64,000 bases of DNA from contig NZ_GL397067.1 in NCBI RefSeq assembly GCF_000146325.1, forward strand, positions 726,919 through 790,918, written 5' to 3'. Below are positions 1 through 7,370 of the stretch, one piece after another. The stretch is from Pediococcus acidilactici DSM 20284 (GTDB taxonomy: Bacteria; Bacillota; Bacilli; Lactobacillales; Lactobacillaceae). Numbering within the stretch: position 1 is the first letter of the stretch; each line of letters starts with the position of its first letter. The translations under genes and the position numbers were made by a program. The notes beneath the pieces were generated by a model that was given only the letters and a program-made list of their open reading frames with translations, was not told where the DNA came from and did not search any database.

Positions 1-1034
1 ATCAGGAGTGCTTCCATAAGTGCATCGTCGGGAATGAAGTACGGAGTCTCAATCCAAATCGAGTGTTTGGCTCCCATAATCATTTTAATGTAGCCCTGCT
101 TAATCTTTTGGATGTCATTTTCTGGACCGCTGCTTACAATTTGCATAGGCAACTTCTTTTCCAACGCGGTTTGCGGGAAATAATTCAAACTAAACGTTAA
201 CTTAGGATCGGTAACCGACGCGTTCCAATCCATAAAGAACCGACTTTGTAATTGTAACACGACCGAGCCGACCAACCGCAAGTGGGTATCACGCCAATTG
301 CCAAAACGACGATTTTTGCCTAAGTACTGGTCTCCCACGTTAAACCCGCCAATGTACCCGATTGAACCGTCAATTACGACGATTTTGCGGTGATTACGAA
401 AATTAATTCGAAAACTATAATAGCCAAATTTAGAGCGCATAAACGGGGTAACTTCTCCACCGGCAGCAATCAACGGCCGAAAGAACTTTTGCTTAGCTCC
501 TTTTGAACCAAATAAATCGTACAGCACCCGGACCCGCACCCCTTCGCGCGCTTTTTTCACGAGAATCTCCCGTAACTGGTGCCCTAAATCATCATCGTAA
601 ATGGTGAAGTATTCGATATTAATGTGATGTTGGGCACCCCTTAAATCTTGAAAAAGTTTTTTAAACTTAGCCTGGCCGTCGGTTAAAATTTGTAAATCAT
701 TTTGACTGGTCAAAATCGCGTCGTCCGTGTTTAAAAACATGGTTACTAAGTCATTTTCGAGGGTCGTAGACAACGAAACCCGATTTTGGGCGCTTTGCTT
801 TTGGTGATCCGCCATGTCACTAATTCCCAAATGCTTTTGCGCTTTTAAATTAAAAATTTGTCGCTGACTTAATTTCCAGCCAAAGAACAAATAAATAATC
901 AAGCCAATTCCCGGTAACAACACAATTACCAGTAACCAGGCCCACGCGGCTGAAATGTCCCGTTTTTCCATTAACGCAATCCCAAAGGCAAACAATAAGT
1001 TCAATAAATATCCCACTACACTAGCTAAAAGCAT
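1..1034 (-). CDS. cls: Cardiolipin synthase (3' end cut by window edge)
   Basis: Phospholipase D-superfamily enzyme that condenses phosphatidylglycerol to cardiolipin at the membrane. The reading frame is open from the ATG at 1034 to the window edge, so about 344 residues are seen of a family length near 480-500. The N-terminus has two hydrophobic segments (residues about 1-18 and 29-50), typical of bacterial Cls. The first HKD motif is visible as HRKIVVIDG followed by IGGFN. The second HKD motif lies beyond the window. The start is supported by GGGAGGAAGCGCC just upstream of the ATG. The gene is monocistronic as far as can be seen, and the neighbouring amino-acid transporter ends in its own terminator. 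Confidence 0.93.
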   Translation of the reverse strand, partial: MLLASVVGYLLNLLFAFGIALMEKRDISAAWAWLLVIVLLPGIGLIIYLFFGWKLSQRQIFNLKAQKHLGISDMADHQKQSAQNRVSLSTTLENDLVTMFLNTDDAILTSQNDLQILTDGQAKFKKLFQDLRGAQHHINIEYFTIYDDDLGHQLREILVKKAREGVRVRVLYDLFGSKGAKQKFFRPLIAAGGEVTPFMRSKFGYYSFRINFRNHRKIVVIDGSIGYIGGFNVGDQYLGKNRRFGNWRDTHLRLVGSVVLQLQSRFFMDWNASVTDPKLTFSLNYFPQTALEKKLPMQIVSSGPENDIQKIKQGYIKMIMGAKHSIWIETPYFIPDDALMEALL

Positions 1035-1077
1035 GGCGCTTCCTCCCTTAACCCCTCTTTGTTCTTTCAGTGTATCA

Positions 1078-1111
1078 AAAAGGCTGGAAATCGCTAAATT
1101 TCCAGCCTGAA
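1078..1111 (-). terminator. Rho-independent terminator of the amino-acid ABC operon
   Basis: Read on the minus strand, a perfect GGCTGGAAAT / ATTTCCAGCC stem with a short loop is followed by TTTTT. It lies just after the stop of the substrate-binding protein gene. The stem sequence resembles the terminators after valS and ezrA. Confidence 0.85.
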
Positions 1112-1116
1112 TGCCA

Positions 1117-1935
1117 TTACTTACCGAACCATTTCTGGTTAATTCGTTGTAACTCACCCGTTTTACGTAAGTGTTCAATTCCTTGGTCAATTTTTTGTTT
1201 GACCTCTTGATTGCCTTTTTTAATGCCCACCGCAAAATATTCGTTAGGCATGCCACTCTTAATCACCCGGTAGTCACCTGGATTTGGTAAATGCTGCAGG
1301 TAGTAATTTGCATAGACACTATCAATCAGCAAGCCCTGAATCCGGTCGGCCTTCAAATCAATAAAAGCGTTGTTAAACGTATCATAAAGTACGGGAGTAT
1401 GCTTTTTAATTCGCTGTTTCAAAAGTTTTGGGTAACGGTCAATGTCCTGGGCCCCAGACGAGCCGCTTTGAACCCCTAGTGTTTTACCAGTCATATCCTG
1501 TGGTGAGTGAATATGCTGACTCTTTTTCACCACCAATACCTGTTGGTTGACCAAGTAGGGCTCGCTAAAGGTCATTGCCCGTTGCCGTTCATCGGTAATC
1601 GTCAGTCCGTTCCAAATCAAATCAACGGTTTGGTTACGCAATTCAGTAACGTTCATCGACCAGTCGATGGTTTGAAAATCGACCTTAATTCCATATTGCT
1701 TAAAAACGGCGCGGGCTAAATCGATATCGTATCCCGCCAGCTTCCCATTTTTTTGGCGAAAGCCCATCGGCACGAAGCTATCATCCAAGCCAATTACCAC
1801 ATGGTGTTTAGCTTGAATACTTTTCCAGCTGCTTGGCTGGGGATTATTTTGGGCAGTTTTTCCGCACCCTGCTAGTCCTGGAATTAATAGCGCACAGGCC
1901 ATCACGAGTAAGCTAAATTTTACTAACTTTTTCAT
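1117..1935 (-). CDS. Amino-acid ABC transporter substrate-binding lipoprotein
   Basis: Extracellular solute receptor of a polar amino-acid importer (SBP_bac_3 family), 272 aa, usual length. It has a lipoprotein signal peptide with lipobox LAGC at about residues 21-24, so it should be lipid-anchored on the outer face of the membrane. The typical family blocks are present: GYDIDLARAV near residue 70, GLTITDERQRAM near 112 and GVQSGSSGA near 155. It is the last gene of a permease-ATPase-receptor operon and starts directly at the ATPase stop. The operon leader is a T-box with a His specifier, so histidine is the likely ligand, but this is inferred from the leader and not from the binding pocket. 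Confidence 0.92.
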   Translation of the reverse strand: MKKLVKFSLLVMACALLIPGLAGCGKTAQNNPQPSSWKSIQAKHHVVIGLDDSFVPMGFRQKNGKLAGYDIDLARAVFKQYGIKVDFQTIDWSMNVTELRNQTVDLIWNGLTITDERQRAMTFSEPYLVNQQVLVVKKSQHIHSPQDMTGKTLGVQSGSSGAQDIDRYPKLLKQRIKKHTPVLYDTFNNAFIDLKADRIQGLLIDSVYANYYLQHLPNPGDYRVIKSGMPNEYFAVGIKKGNQEVKQKIDQGIEHLRKTGELQRINQKWFGK

Positions 1936-2571
1936 TTAATTCACCGGCTTTACAGTCAAAGTTTCGTCAGCAATTTTTTCAGCAAATTCAATGTCATGCG
2001 TGATGATGACTTGCGTAATTTGATTTTGTTTCAGGTCTAGAATCATCCGGCTAACTTCATCCCGAAGTTCTGGATCAAGCGCTGAAGTTGGTTCATCGTA
2101 GCAAAGGATCCGGGGATTCATCGCCAATGCGCGGGCAATTGCCACCCGTTGCTTTTGGCCCCCCGAAAGCTGGTAGGGGTATTGATTAATAATTTTAGCT
2201 AAGCTTAGTCGATCGATAATTTCTTCCACCCGTTGTAAAGCTTCTCGTTCACTAAGGTGCAACACGTTCATGGGTGCCAACGTAATGTTTTCAATTACCG
2301 ATAAATTAGGAAATAGTTGAAAATCTTGGAAAACCACCCCGATGACGCTCTCACTGTCCCGCGTTTCAAACGGGTTAAACGGCTTACCGTCTAATAGAAA
2401 TGACCCTGAATCAATCTTTTCAAGCCCACTGATACACCTCAATAAAGTGGTCTTTCCCGCTCCTGACGGTCCCACAATCGTTAAAATATGGCCATCTTGG
2501 ATCTGCAGGTTTAAATTATCAATAATTGTCCGTCCGTTATAACTTTTAGAAATATTTTTTAATTCAAGCAT
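1936..2571 (-). CDS. Amino-acid ABC transporter ATP-binding protein
   Basis: Cytoplasmic ATPase of the same importer, 211 aa, slightly short for the polar amino-acid family (about 240). Walker A GPSGAGKT, signature LSGGQKQR and Walker B ILCYDEPTSALD are all present, followed by the switch His in VIITHD. The ATG at 2571 is preferred because GGGGGAA lies seven bases before it. An in-frame TTG at 2586 would overlap that ribosome-binding site. It sits between permease and receptor genes with gaps of 17 and 0 bases, so it is co-transcribed. Confidence 0.93.
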   Translation of the reverse strand: MLELKNISKSYNGRTIIDNLNLQIQDGHILTIVGPSGAGKTTLLRCISGLEKIDSGSFLLDGKPFNPFETRDSESVIGVVFQDFQLFPNLSVIENITLAPMNVLHLSEREALQRVEEIIDRLSLAKIINQYPYQLSGGQKQRVAIARALAMNPRILCYDEPTSALDPELRDEVSRMILDLKQNQITQVIITHDIEFAEKIADETLTVKPVN

Positions 2572-2588
2572 ATTGATTTCCCCCAATC

Positions 2589-3239
2589 CTAGCGAAAGTA
2601 CGAATAGTGTTTTTCAACTTTACGTAAAAAGAAAGTGCAAATTCCGGTTAAAATCAAGTACATAATCCCGACCAGGATAAACGGAACCAAGGTAACGTCA
2701 CGGGCCGCCGCTACGTTTCCTGCCCGGAGCAGGTCTCCAATCCCGATTACGTAAACTAGTGAAGAATCCTTAACCAGGTTAATTACTTCGTTACCAATCG
2801 ATGGGAGGACAATTTTGGCTACCTGAGGCAAAACCACCTTTTTAGTTGTTTGCCAGTAGGTCATTTGCAAGACCCGGCCTGCTTCATACTGTCCCTTATC
2901 TACCGACTGCAACCCGCCCCGGAAAATTTCCGCAAAGTACGCTGCGTAATTTAGGATAAAGGCAAACAACGCCGCTTCGTAACGCGGAAAGACAATTCCT
3001 ACGGTTGGTAGACCGTAAAAGACAAAAATTAATTGCAACAATAACGGAGTCCCCCGCATTAGCCAAACGTACGCGCTAATTATGTATTGCAACGGTTTGA
3101 ATTTCGAAACCAGTCCTAGCGCTAAAAATACTCCCAAAATTAAAGAACCGATAATTGTCCAAATAAAAACTTGTAACGTCATCGCCGCTCCGGAAAGCAG
3201 CGAAGGCAATATTTCGCTAATGTATTGAATATTAAACAT
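2589..3239 (-). CDS. Amino-acid ABC transporter permease
   Basis: Membrane subunit of the importer (HisM/GlnP type), 216 aa with about five hydrophobic segments. The EAA loop is visible as QYEAGRVLQMTYWQTTKKVVLPQ. The start is set at ATG 3239, which has AAGGGAG eight bases upstream; longer in-frame extensions run back into the T-box terminator and are not credible. It is the first gene after the tandem T-box leader, so expression should rise when the cognate tRNA is uncharged. Homodimeric assembly is usual in this family. Confidence 0.92.
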   Translation of the reverse strand: MFNIQYISEILPSLLSGAAMTLQVFIWTIIGSLILGVFLALGLVSKFKPLQYIISAYVWLMRGTPLLLQLIFVFYGLPTVGIVFPRYEAALFAFILNYAAYFAEIFRGGLQSVDKGQYEAGRVLQMTYWQTTKKVVLPQVAKIVLPSIGNEVINLVKDSSLVYVIGIGDLLRAGNVAAARDVTLVPFILVGIMYLILTGICTFFLRKVEKHYSYFR

Positions 3240-3244
3240 CTTTT

Positions 3245-3440
3245 CAACTCCCTTAGTATTAAAAAATCCCCTTAGACTAAATTGTCTAAGAGGACGAGTT
3301 AATCGCGGTTCCACCCCATTTTCGTTACTCGCTCGCGCAAAGTAACCTCACTAAGTTAAACACCCTTTATTGGTAAATGAGCTGTAACTACCCACGTTAC
3401 TGTCTCCAGTACAGTGGGAAGCAAAATCTACCGCGAAAAT
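3245..3440 (-). promoter_or_regulatory. Second T-box unit of a tandem leader (reduced Stem I)
   Basis: The conserved T-box GGTGGAACCGCGA lies at 3303-3315 (minus strand), followed by a terminator (CCTCTTAGAC / GTCTAAGGGG with a T-run, 3261-3295). A Stem III-like hairpin with GTTACT / AGTAAC precedes it. The expected Stem I is replaced by a shorter element: GGTAGAT pairs with ATTTACC, enclosing the hairpin CCCAC-TACTG-GAGA-CAGTA-GTGGG. I find no AGTA/GAA specifier loop, no apical T-loop motif and no clear specifier codon. The terminator and antiterminator closely copy those of the upstream unit. Confidence 0.8.
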
Positions 3441-3697
3441 AAAAAAATCCCCTTAGGCCGTAGCCTAAGAGGACGAATTATCGCGGTTCCACCTCATATT
3501 TATCAACTGCTCGCGCAGTCAACCTCAGAAAGTTGCATTAACTTAAATGATAACGGAATTACCGGATAACCCTAGTTATTTTTCAGGCTATCAACTCACA
3601 GATGTGGTTCATCTACGGCTTCGCCTAGGCTTGCACCATTCCCTAGGTCGCTTTTCGAAGTAACGTAGACTACTCTTCTGATCATTGTCAAACATAA
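3441..3697 (-). promoter_or_regulatory. First T-box riboswitch of the tandem leader, predicted His specifier
   Basis: Complete T-box leader on the minus strand. The Stem I base is followed by AGTA; the helix GTCTACG/CGTAGAT lies above the specifier loop; the apical region carries GGTGCAAGCC. The 3' side of the loop reads GAAC-CAC-A, putting CAC (His) at 3604-3606. The same register gives ATG in the metNIQ T-box of this window, which supports the reading. Stem III, the T-box GGTGGAACCGCGA (3481-3493) and a terminator (CCTCTTAGGC-TACG-GCCTAAGGGG plus seven T) follow. Confidence 0.88.
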
Positions 3698-3702
3698 GTA
3701 AA

Positions 3703-3730
3703 ATAATAGCAATTATTCTTTAAATGTCAA
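3703..3730 (-). promoter_or_regulatory. Promoter of the tandem T-box/ABC operon
   Basis: TTGACA (3725-3730) and TATTAT (3703-3708) are 16 bases apart, with an extended -10 TG one base upstream. Transcription should start near 3696, giving a leader of about 455 bases. Confidence 0.8.
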
Positions 3731-3737
3731 GCACTCC

Positions 3738-4283
3738 TTAACCAAAACTCCGATAATTAGTTCCCCGGGTCCGCCGAAAGAAGGTCTTGATTGGGTAATA
3801 TAAAACCACGAAGAGTGCCAAATTTAAAATAATGGTTGGGAAAAACGAATACCCAATAAAAAAGCTTGCCGACACGTTTGCCAAATGAATCGCTTGGAAA
3901 ACTGCGTAGAATAGCACGTTGTACAATGCCATTGCAAGCGTATCAAGCACCATCACGATCAAAAACGATGTATTGACGTATAAGCGAACTTCCCGCACAA
4001 ACATGACCACTAACGGGATAATGAAGGTATTTACCCCAAAGACCCCCGTATAGTACCAGTCAAAGACGATTCCAATCACGAACGCCCATAACGTAAAATT
4101 AATCTGGGACTCTCCTTCAAAAAAGATTCCCATCACAAACCACATCAGCGTTAGGTTGCAAATCATCGAGTACGGATATTGAAATAGAACCGCCGAAAAT
4201 ATTTGGTTTAAGGCGCCGTCCAAAAAGAAGGTCCCAAATAAAATAATTGGAAAAAGATATTTAAGTTTTGCCGATTGTAACAT
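3738..4283 (-). CDS. mreD: Rod shape-determining protein MreD
   Basis: Integral membrane protein of the elongasome, 181 aa with about five hydrophobic segments and few charged residues, the usual MreD layout. It follows mreC with a nine-base gap. No minC/minD gene follows: the next gene is the amino-acid transporter behind its own promoter. MreD is normally a partner of MreC and the RodA-PBP2 synthase. It is assigned by size, hydropathy and position, because the sequence itself is poorly conserved. Confidence 0.87.
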   Translation of the reverse strand: MLQSAKLKYLFPIILFGTFFLDGALNQIFSAVLFQYPYSMICNLTLMWFVMGIFFEGESQINFTLWAFVIGIVFDWYYTGVFGVNTFIIPLVVMFVREVRLYVNTSFLIVMVLDTLAMALYNVLFYAVFQAIHLANVSASFFIGYSFFPTIILNLALFVVLYYPIKTFFRRTRGTNYRSFG

Positions 4284-4292
4284 ACTTTCACC

Positions 4293-5138
4293 CTAATCTA
4301 GCTTAGCAATATAAACATCGTTAACGTTGCTCAACTTTGCAGCTGGCTTAATACGAATTTCATTTGCTAACCCATAATCTTCTTTTGAAACTTTTGCTAC
4401 CTTCCCAACGTAGAGTCCCTTCGGGGTTACGCCTCCCAGACCGGAAGTAATTACCTGACTACCAACCGCCACATCTTTATCTTCAGTAACTTGTCCCATA
4501 ATGATTTCGTTGGTCTTTTTGTCATAGCCAGTAATAATTCCATTAACGTAATTTCCGTCTTTAGCCTGGACTTGGATCGCAAACCGGTTAGCCGATTCAT
4601 TATTGTCGCTGATCAATTCTACTTTACTGGTTGAATAGTTAGCTTCCACTACCCGGCCAACTAAGCCATTTCCGGCAAGCACTGGTTGATTTTTCTTAAC
4701 TCCATTAGCCGTTCCCTTATTGACGGTTACTAGGTCCTGCCACGAACTTGGTGAACGGGTCAGCACGATTGCTGGGGTTAAAGAATAATCCGTCATGGAG
4801 TTCTTCAACCCCACTAGTTGCTTTAATTCCCGATTTTCTTCCTTGAGGCTCTTGTTTTCAGCATGAGTCGCGCTTAATTTATCAATGTCTTGGCGCAATC
4901 GTTCATTTTCTTCGTAAGTTGCAACAAAGTTATTTAAGTTAGTCGATAACGTCTGCATACCGTGGGCAGGGATGGCGATCACCCGGCTAACGGCGCCAAA
5001 AAGGTCGTTTCCCAATTTTTGGACGGCCGGTGTCTTATCTTTCTTTCCCAATGCCAACGATCCCGTAATTAACCCTGCAGCAATAATTGCACAAATTACC
5101 GTTAACACTAGCTTTCGATTAGAAAAAAATTTATGCAT
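4293..5138 (-). CDS. mreC: Cell-shape protein MreC
   Basis: Bitopic membrane protein that scaffolds the peripheral peptidoglycan synthase, 281 aa, usual length. It has one N-terminal membrane segment (about residues 9-30), a coiled coil (about 65-110, containing ENERLRQDIDKL and ENRELKQLV) and the C-terminal beta domain with NQPVLAGNGLVGRVVE and TSGLGGVTPKGLYVG. AAGGGG lies 12 bases before the ATG. In rod-shaped lactobacilli mreB normally sits between radC and mreC. Here the 88-base gap holds only a promoter. Confidence 0.93.
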   Translation of the reverse strand: MHKFFSNRKLVLTVICAIIAAGLITGSLALGKKDKTPAVQKLGNDLFGAVSRVIAIPAHGMQTLSTNLNNFVATYEENERLRQDIDKLSATHAENKSLKEENRELKQLVGLKNSMTDYSLTPAIVLTRSPSSWQDLVTVNKGTANGVKKNQPVLAGNGLVGRVVEANYSTSKVELISDNNESANRFAIQVQAKDGNYVNGIITGYDKKTNEIIMGQVTEDKDVAVGSQVITSGLGGVTPKGLYVGKVAKVSKEDYGLANEIRIKPAAKLSNVNDVYIAKLD

Positions 5139-5179
5139 GAGCTTTGAACCCCTTAATTAATCTCATTAAAATGACTTCA

Positions 5180-5200
5180 TAAATTATAACACACAAAACG
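5180..5200 (-). promoter_or_regulatory. Extended -10 promoter of mreCD
   Basis: On the minus strand TGTTATAAT matches an extended -10 (TGnTATAAT) in the radC-mreC gap. No good -35 box is seen at 17 bases. It would let mreCD be transcribed apart from radC. Confidence 0.5.
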
Positions 5201-5226
5201 GCCAAACTAGCGCTAATTGAGATTGT

Positions 5227-5895
5227 TTAACAATCATTAAGAACTCGATTTTCCGCCGCACTCCAATAGGTTTGGTCACCCACAATCAGATGATCAATTA
5301 GCCGAATCCCCATTAAATCGCCAATTTTTTTCATCTTTTTAGTAAACGCCACGTCGTTCATGGAAGGCTCTACGTTTCCACTCGGATGATTGTGTACCAA
5401 AATAAAACCGTTCGAGCTATACCGTAAAACTTCCGCCATAATTTCTCGCGGATGCACTTCGGCAGAGTTTAACCCGCCTTTAAAAATTACCCGTTCCTGT
5501 TTAATTTGGTTTTTTGTGTCCAAACAAAGCAACACCAAGTGTTCTTGCGGATTTTTTTGAAAACGAGCTACCATCAAGTTCCCAATCTGCGCACTGCCCA
5601 ACACCTTGCCTAATAGATGGATTGGTTGGCGTTGGACGCGGCGTCCTAACTCGATTGCGGCTTCTAGAGCTAACGACTCCGCTGGTAATTGCGAAAAAAT
5701 CGTTTGCCGTTCTCGTTGGGTCAATAAACTATACCCCACTATATCGCCCACCTGATCCCAAAATTCTTGGGATAGCCGGTTAACCGCCTGCTCTTGACCG
5801 CAACAACTTAAAAACGCCCGCAATAATTCCGCGTTGGTCAAATTTTCTGCGCCAATTTTTGTAAGTTTTTCACGTGCGCCATCTTTTAATAACAT
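5227..5895 (-). CDS. radC: RadC-family JAB1/MPN domain protein
   Basis: 222 aa, full family length. An N-terminal helix-hairpin-helix-like region (LTNAELLRAFLSCC) precedes the C-terminal metal-binding JAB1/MPN domain with HNHPSGNVEPSMND, where the two His and the Asp should bind zinc. The cellular role of RadC is uncertain despite its old DNA-repair name. The ATG at 5895 is chosen because AGAGGTGG lies five bases upstream; the earlier in-frame GTG is part of that site. It follows folC by 42 bases and is probably co-transcribed with it. Confidence 0.93.
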   Translation of the reverse strand: MLLKDGAREKLTKIGAENLTNAELLRAFLSCCGQEQAVNRLSQEFWDQVGDIVGYSLLTQRERQTIFSQLPAESLALEAAIELGRRVQRQPIHLLGKVLGSAQIGNLMVARFQKNPQEHLVLLCLDTKNQIKQERVIFKGGLNSAEVHPREIMAEVLRYSSNGFILVHNHPSGNVEPSMNDVAFTKKMKKIGDLMGIRLIDHLIVGDQTYWSAAENRVLNDC

Positions 5896-5937
5896 TTTTA
5901 CCACCTCTTAGATACAAAGTACCTAAAAAGCAGCTAA

Positions 5938-7212
5938 TTATTTCTTAAACAACGGGCGAACTTCGGAAACGAAGTACAAGGATCCGGTGATGATCACGAC
6001 GTCCCTTGGGTTGGCCTGCTTAATCAATTGCCGTAACGCCGTTCGCCAGTTCGCTTCATAATTAATTTGCCGCGCTTCATTGGCTACGAGTTCCGCGGGT
6101 TGCACCACTTGCCGATGGAGCAGATTTTGAAAATTAGTTAACGTTAGTTGGGCGTTCGGAATCGTTAACAATTCATCAATCATCGGCTGAAATAGCTTAT
6201 CATCAAGAATTGCCGCTAAGATATGGATGGGACGATCCTGCCAATAGGTTTGTAGCGACTGCTTTAACGCTTGTACCCCTGGTAGATTATGTGCTCCGTC
6301 AAGGACCACTAGCGGCGCTTGTTGCATGATTTCCATCCGACCCGGCCAGCGAGCCTGCAAGCTGGCTCTGCGAATCTGATCAGCGCTAAGTTTCCACCCC
6401 CGCTGTCGACTCAAGACTACCGCAGCTTGGATTGCTACGGCTAAATTTTTAAGTTGATAAACACCTAATAATCCGCTTTTTATATTTGAAACGTGGCAAT
6501 CGTTGCTTTCGAAATCTGCAGGATCACCAGTCAACTTAAAATCATCATCCAGTACCATTAACGGTGCATGCTGCTCGTTAGCAACCCGTTTAATTACTGT
6601 TAACGCTTCTGGCACTTGTACGCCAGTAACCACCGGAACGTGCGGTTTGATGATTCCCGCCTTTTGTTGGGCAATTTCCGGTAAAGTATTCCCTAAAAGT
6701 GCCATGTGGTCCCAGCCCACGTTTGTAATCACCGATACCAACGGGGTAAAGACGTTTGTGGAATCATACAATCCCCCAATTCCTACTTCTACCAAAACCA
6801 CGTCAACCGGATGTTGCGCAAAGTATAAAAACATCATCGCGGTGACAATTTCAAACTCTAACGGGCCGCCCAATTCAGTTTGGTCCATTTTTTCCACCAC
6901 CGGCCGTACTTGGGTAACTAAATTTGCCACCGCTTCATCGCTAATTGGCTGGCCATTAACCGCGATCCGCTCGTTAAAACGGGTAATAAATGGCGACGTA
7001 AAAGTCCCTACTTGACGACCTTCTTGGCCCAATAAACTAGTTAGAAAGGCGATCGTGGAACCTTTACCATTGGTTCCAGCAACGTGGACCGCCTGGATTT
7101 TAGTTTGGGGATTTCCTAATTCGGTTAAAAATTGTCGCATCCTTTTTAAAGTGGGCGCCTTTCTTAACCGGGGCCGCCCGTGAACAAATGCCAGCGCCTC
7201 TTCATAGTTCAT
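5938..7212 (-). CDS. folC: Bifunctional folylpolyglutamate synthase/dihydrofolate synthase
   Basis: Mur-ligase-family enzyme that adds glutamate to dihydropteroate and to reduced folates in the cytoplasm, 424 aa, usual length. The ATP-binding loop is HVAGTNGKGST near residue 44; the Mur ligase block DVVLVEVGIGGLYDSTN is near 139, and VVLDGAHNLPG opens the C-terminal glutamate-ligase domain. AAGGAGGAGAGCGG precedes the ATG. It is separated from valS by a terminator, so it probably has its own promoter, although it lies only 160 bases downstream. Confidence 0.95.
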   Translation of the reverse strand: MNYEEALAFVHGRPRLRKAPTLKRMRQFLTELGNPQTKIQAVHVAGTNGKGSTIAFLTSLLGQEGRQVGTFTSPFITRFNERIAVNGQPISDEAVANLVTQVRPVVEKMDQTELGGPLEFEIVTAMMFLYFAQHPVDVVLVEVGIGGLYDSTNVFTPLVSVITNVGWDHMALLGNTLPEIAQQKAGIIKPHVPVVTGVQVPEALTVIKRVANEQHAPLMVLDDDFKLTGDPADFESNDCHVSNIKSGLLGVYQLKNLAVAIQAAVVLSRQRGWKLSADQIRRASLQARWPGRMEIMQQAPLVVLDGAHNLPGVQALKQSLQTYWQDRPIHILAAILDDKLFQPMIDELLTIPNAQLTLTNFQNLLHRQVVQPAELVANEARQINYEANWRTALRQLIKQANPRDVVIITGSLYFVSEVRPLFKK

Positions 7213-7240
7213 CCGCTCTCCTCCTTATCACGGTGCCATT

Positions 7241-7280
7241 AAAAAAGGCCGAGAAAAATCGCGTAATTTTCCTCAGCCCC
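7241..7280 (-). terminator. Terminator after valS
   Basis: Minus strand: GGGGCTGAGGAAAAT / ATTTTTCTCGGCC hairpin with a small loop, followed by six T. It closes the valS transcript before folC. Confidence 0.8.
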
Positions 7281-7370
7281 TATTTTTCAAGTACTAACGG
7301 TTCTAATCGCTAATCCTAACGAGGTTGGGAAAGTTGGTTCCCCATAACCTTAAAGTACTAATTTTTATTA

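Noticed and set aside
3240-3314. N-terminal extension of the ABC permease
   Set aside because: It would be translated from the T-box terminator and antiterminator sequence.
6503-7015. 170-codon plus-strand open frame opposite folC
   Set aside because: It is a shadow of folC with no start signal and no recognisable domain.
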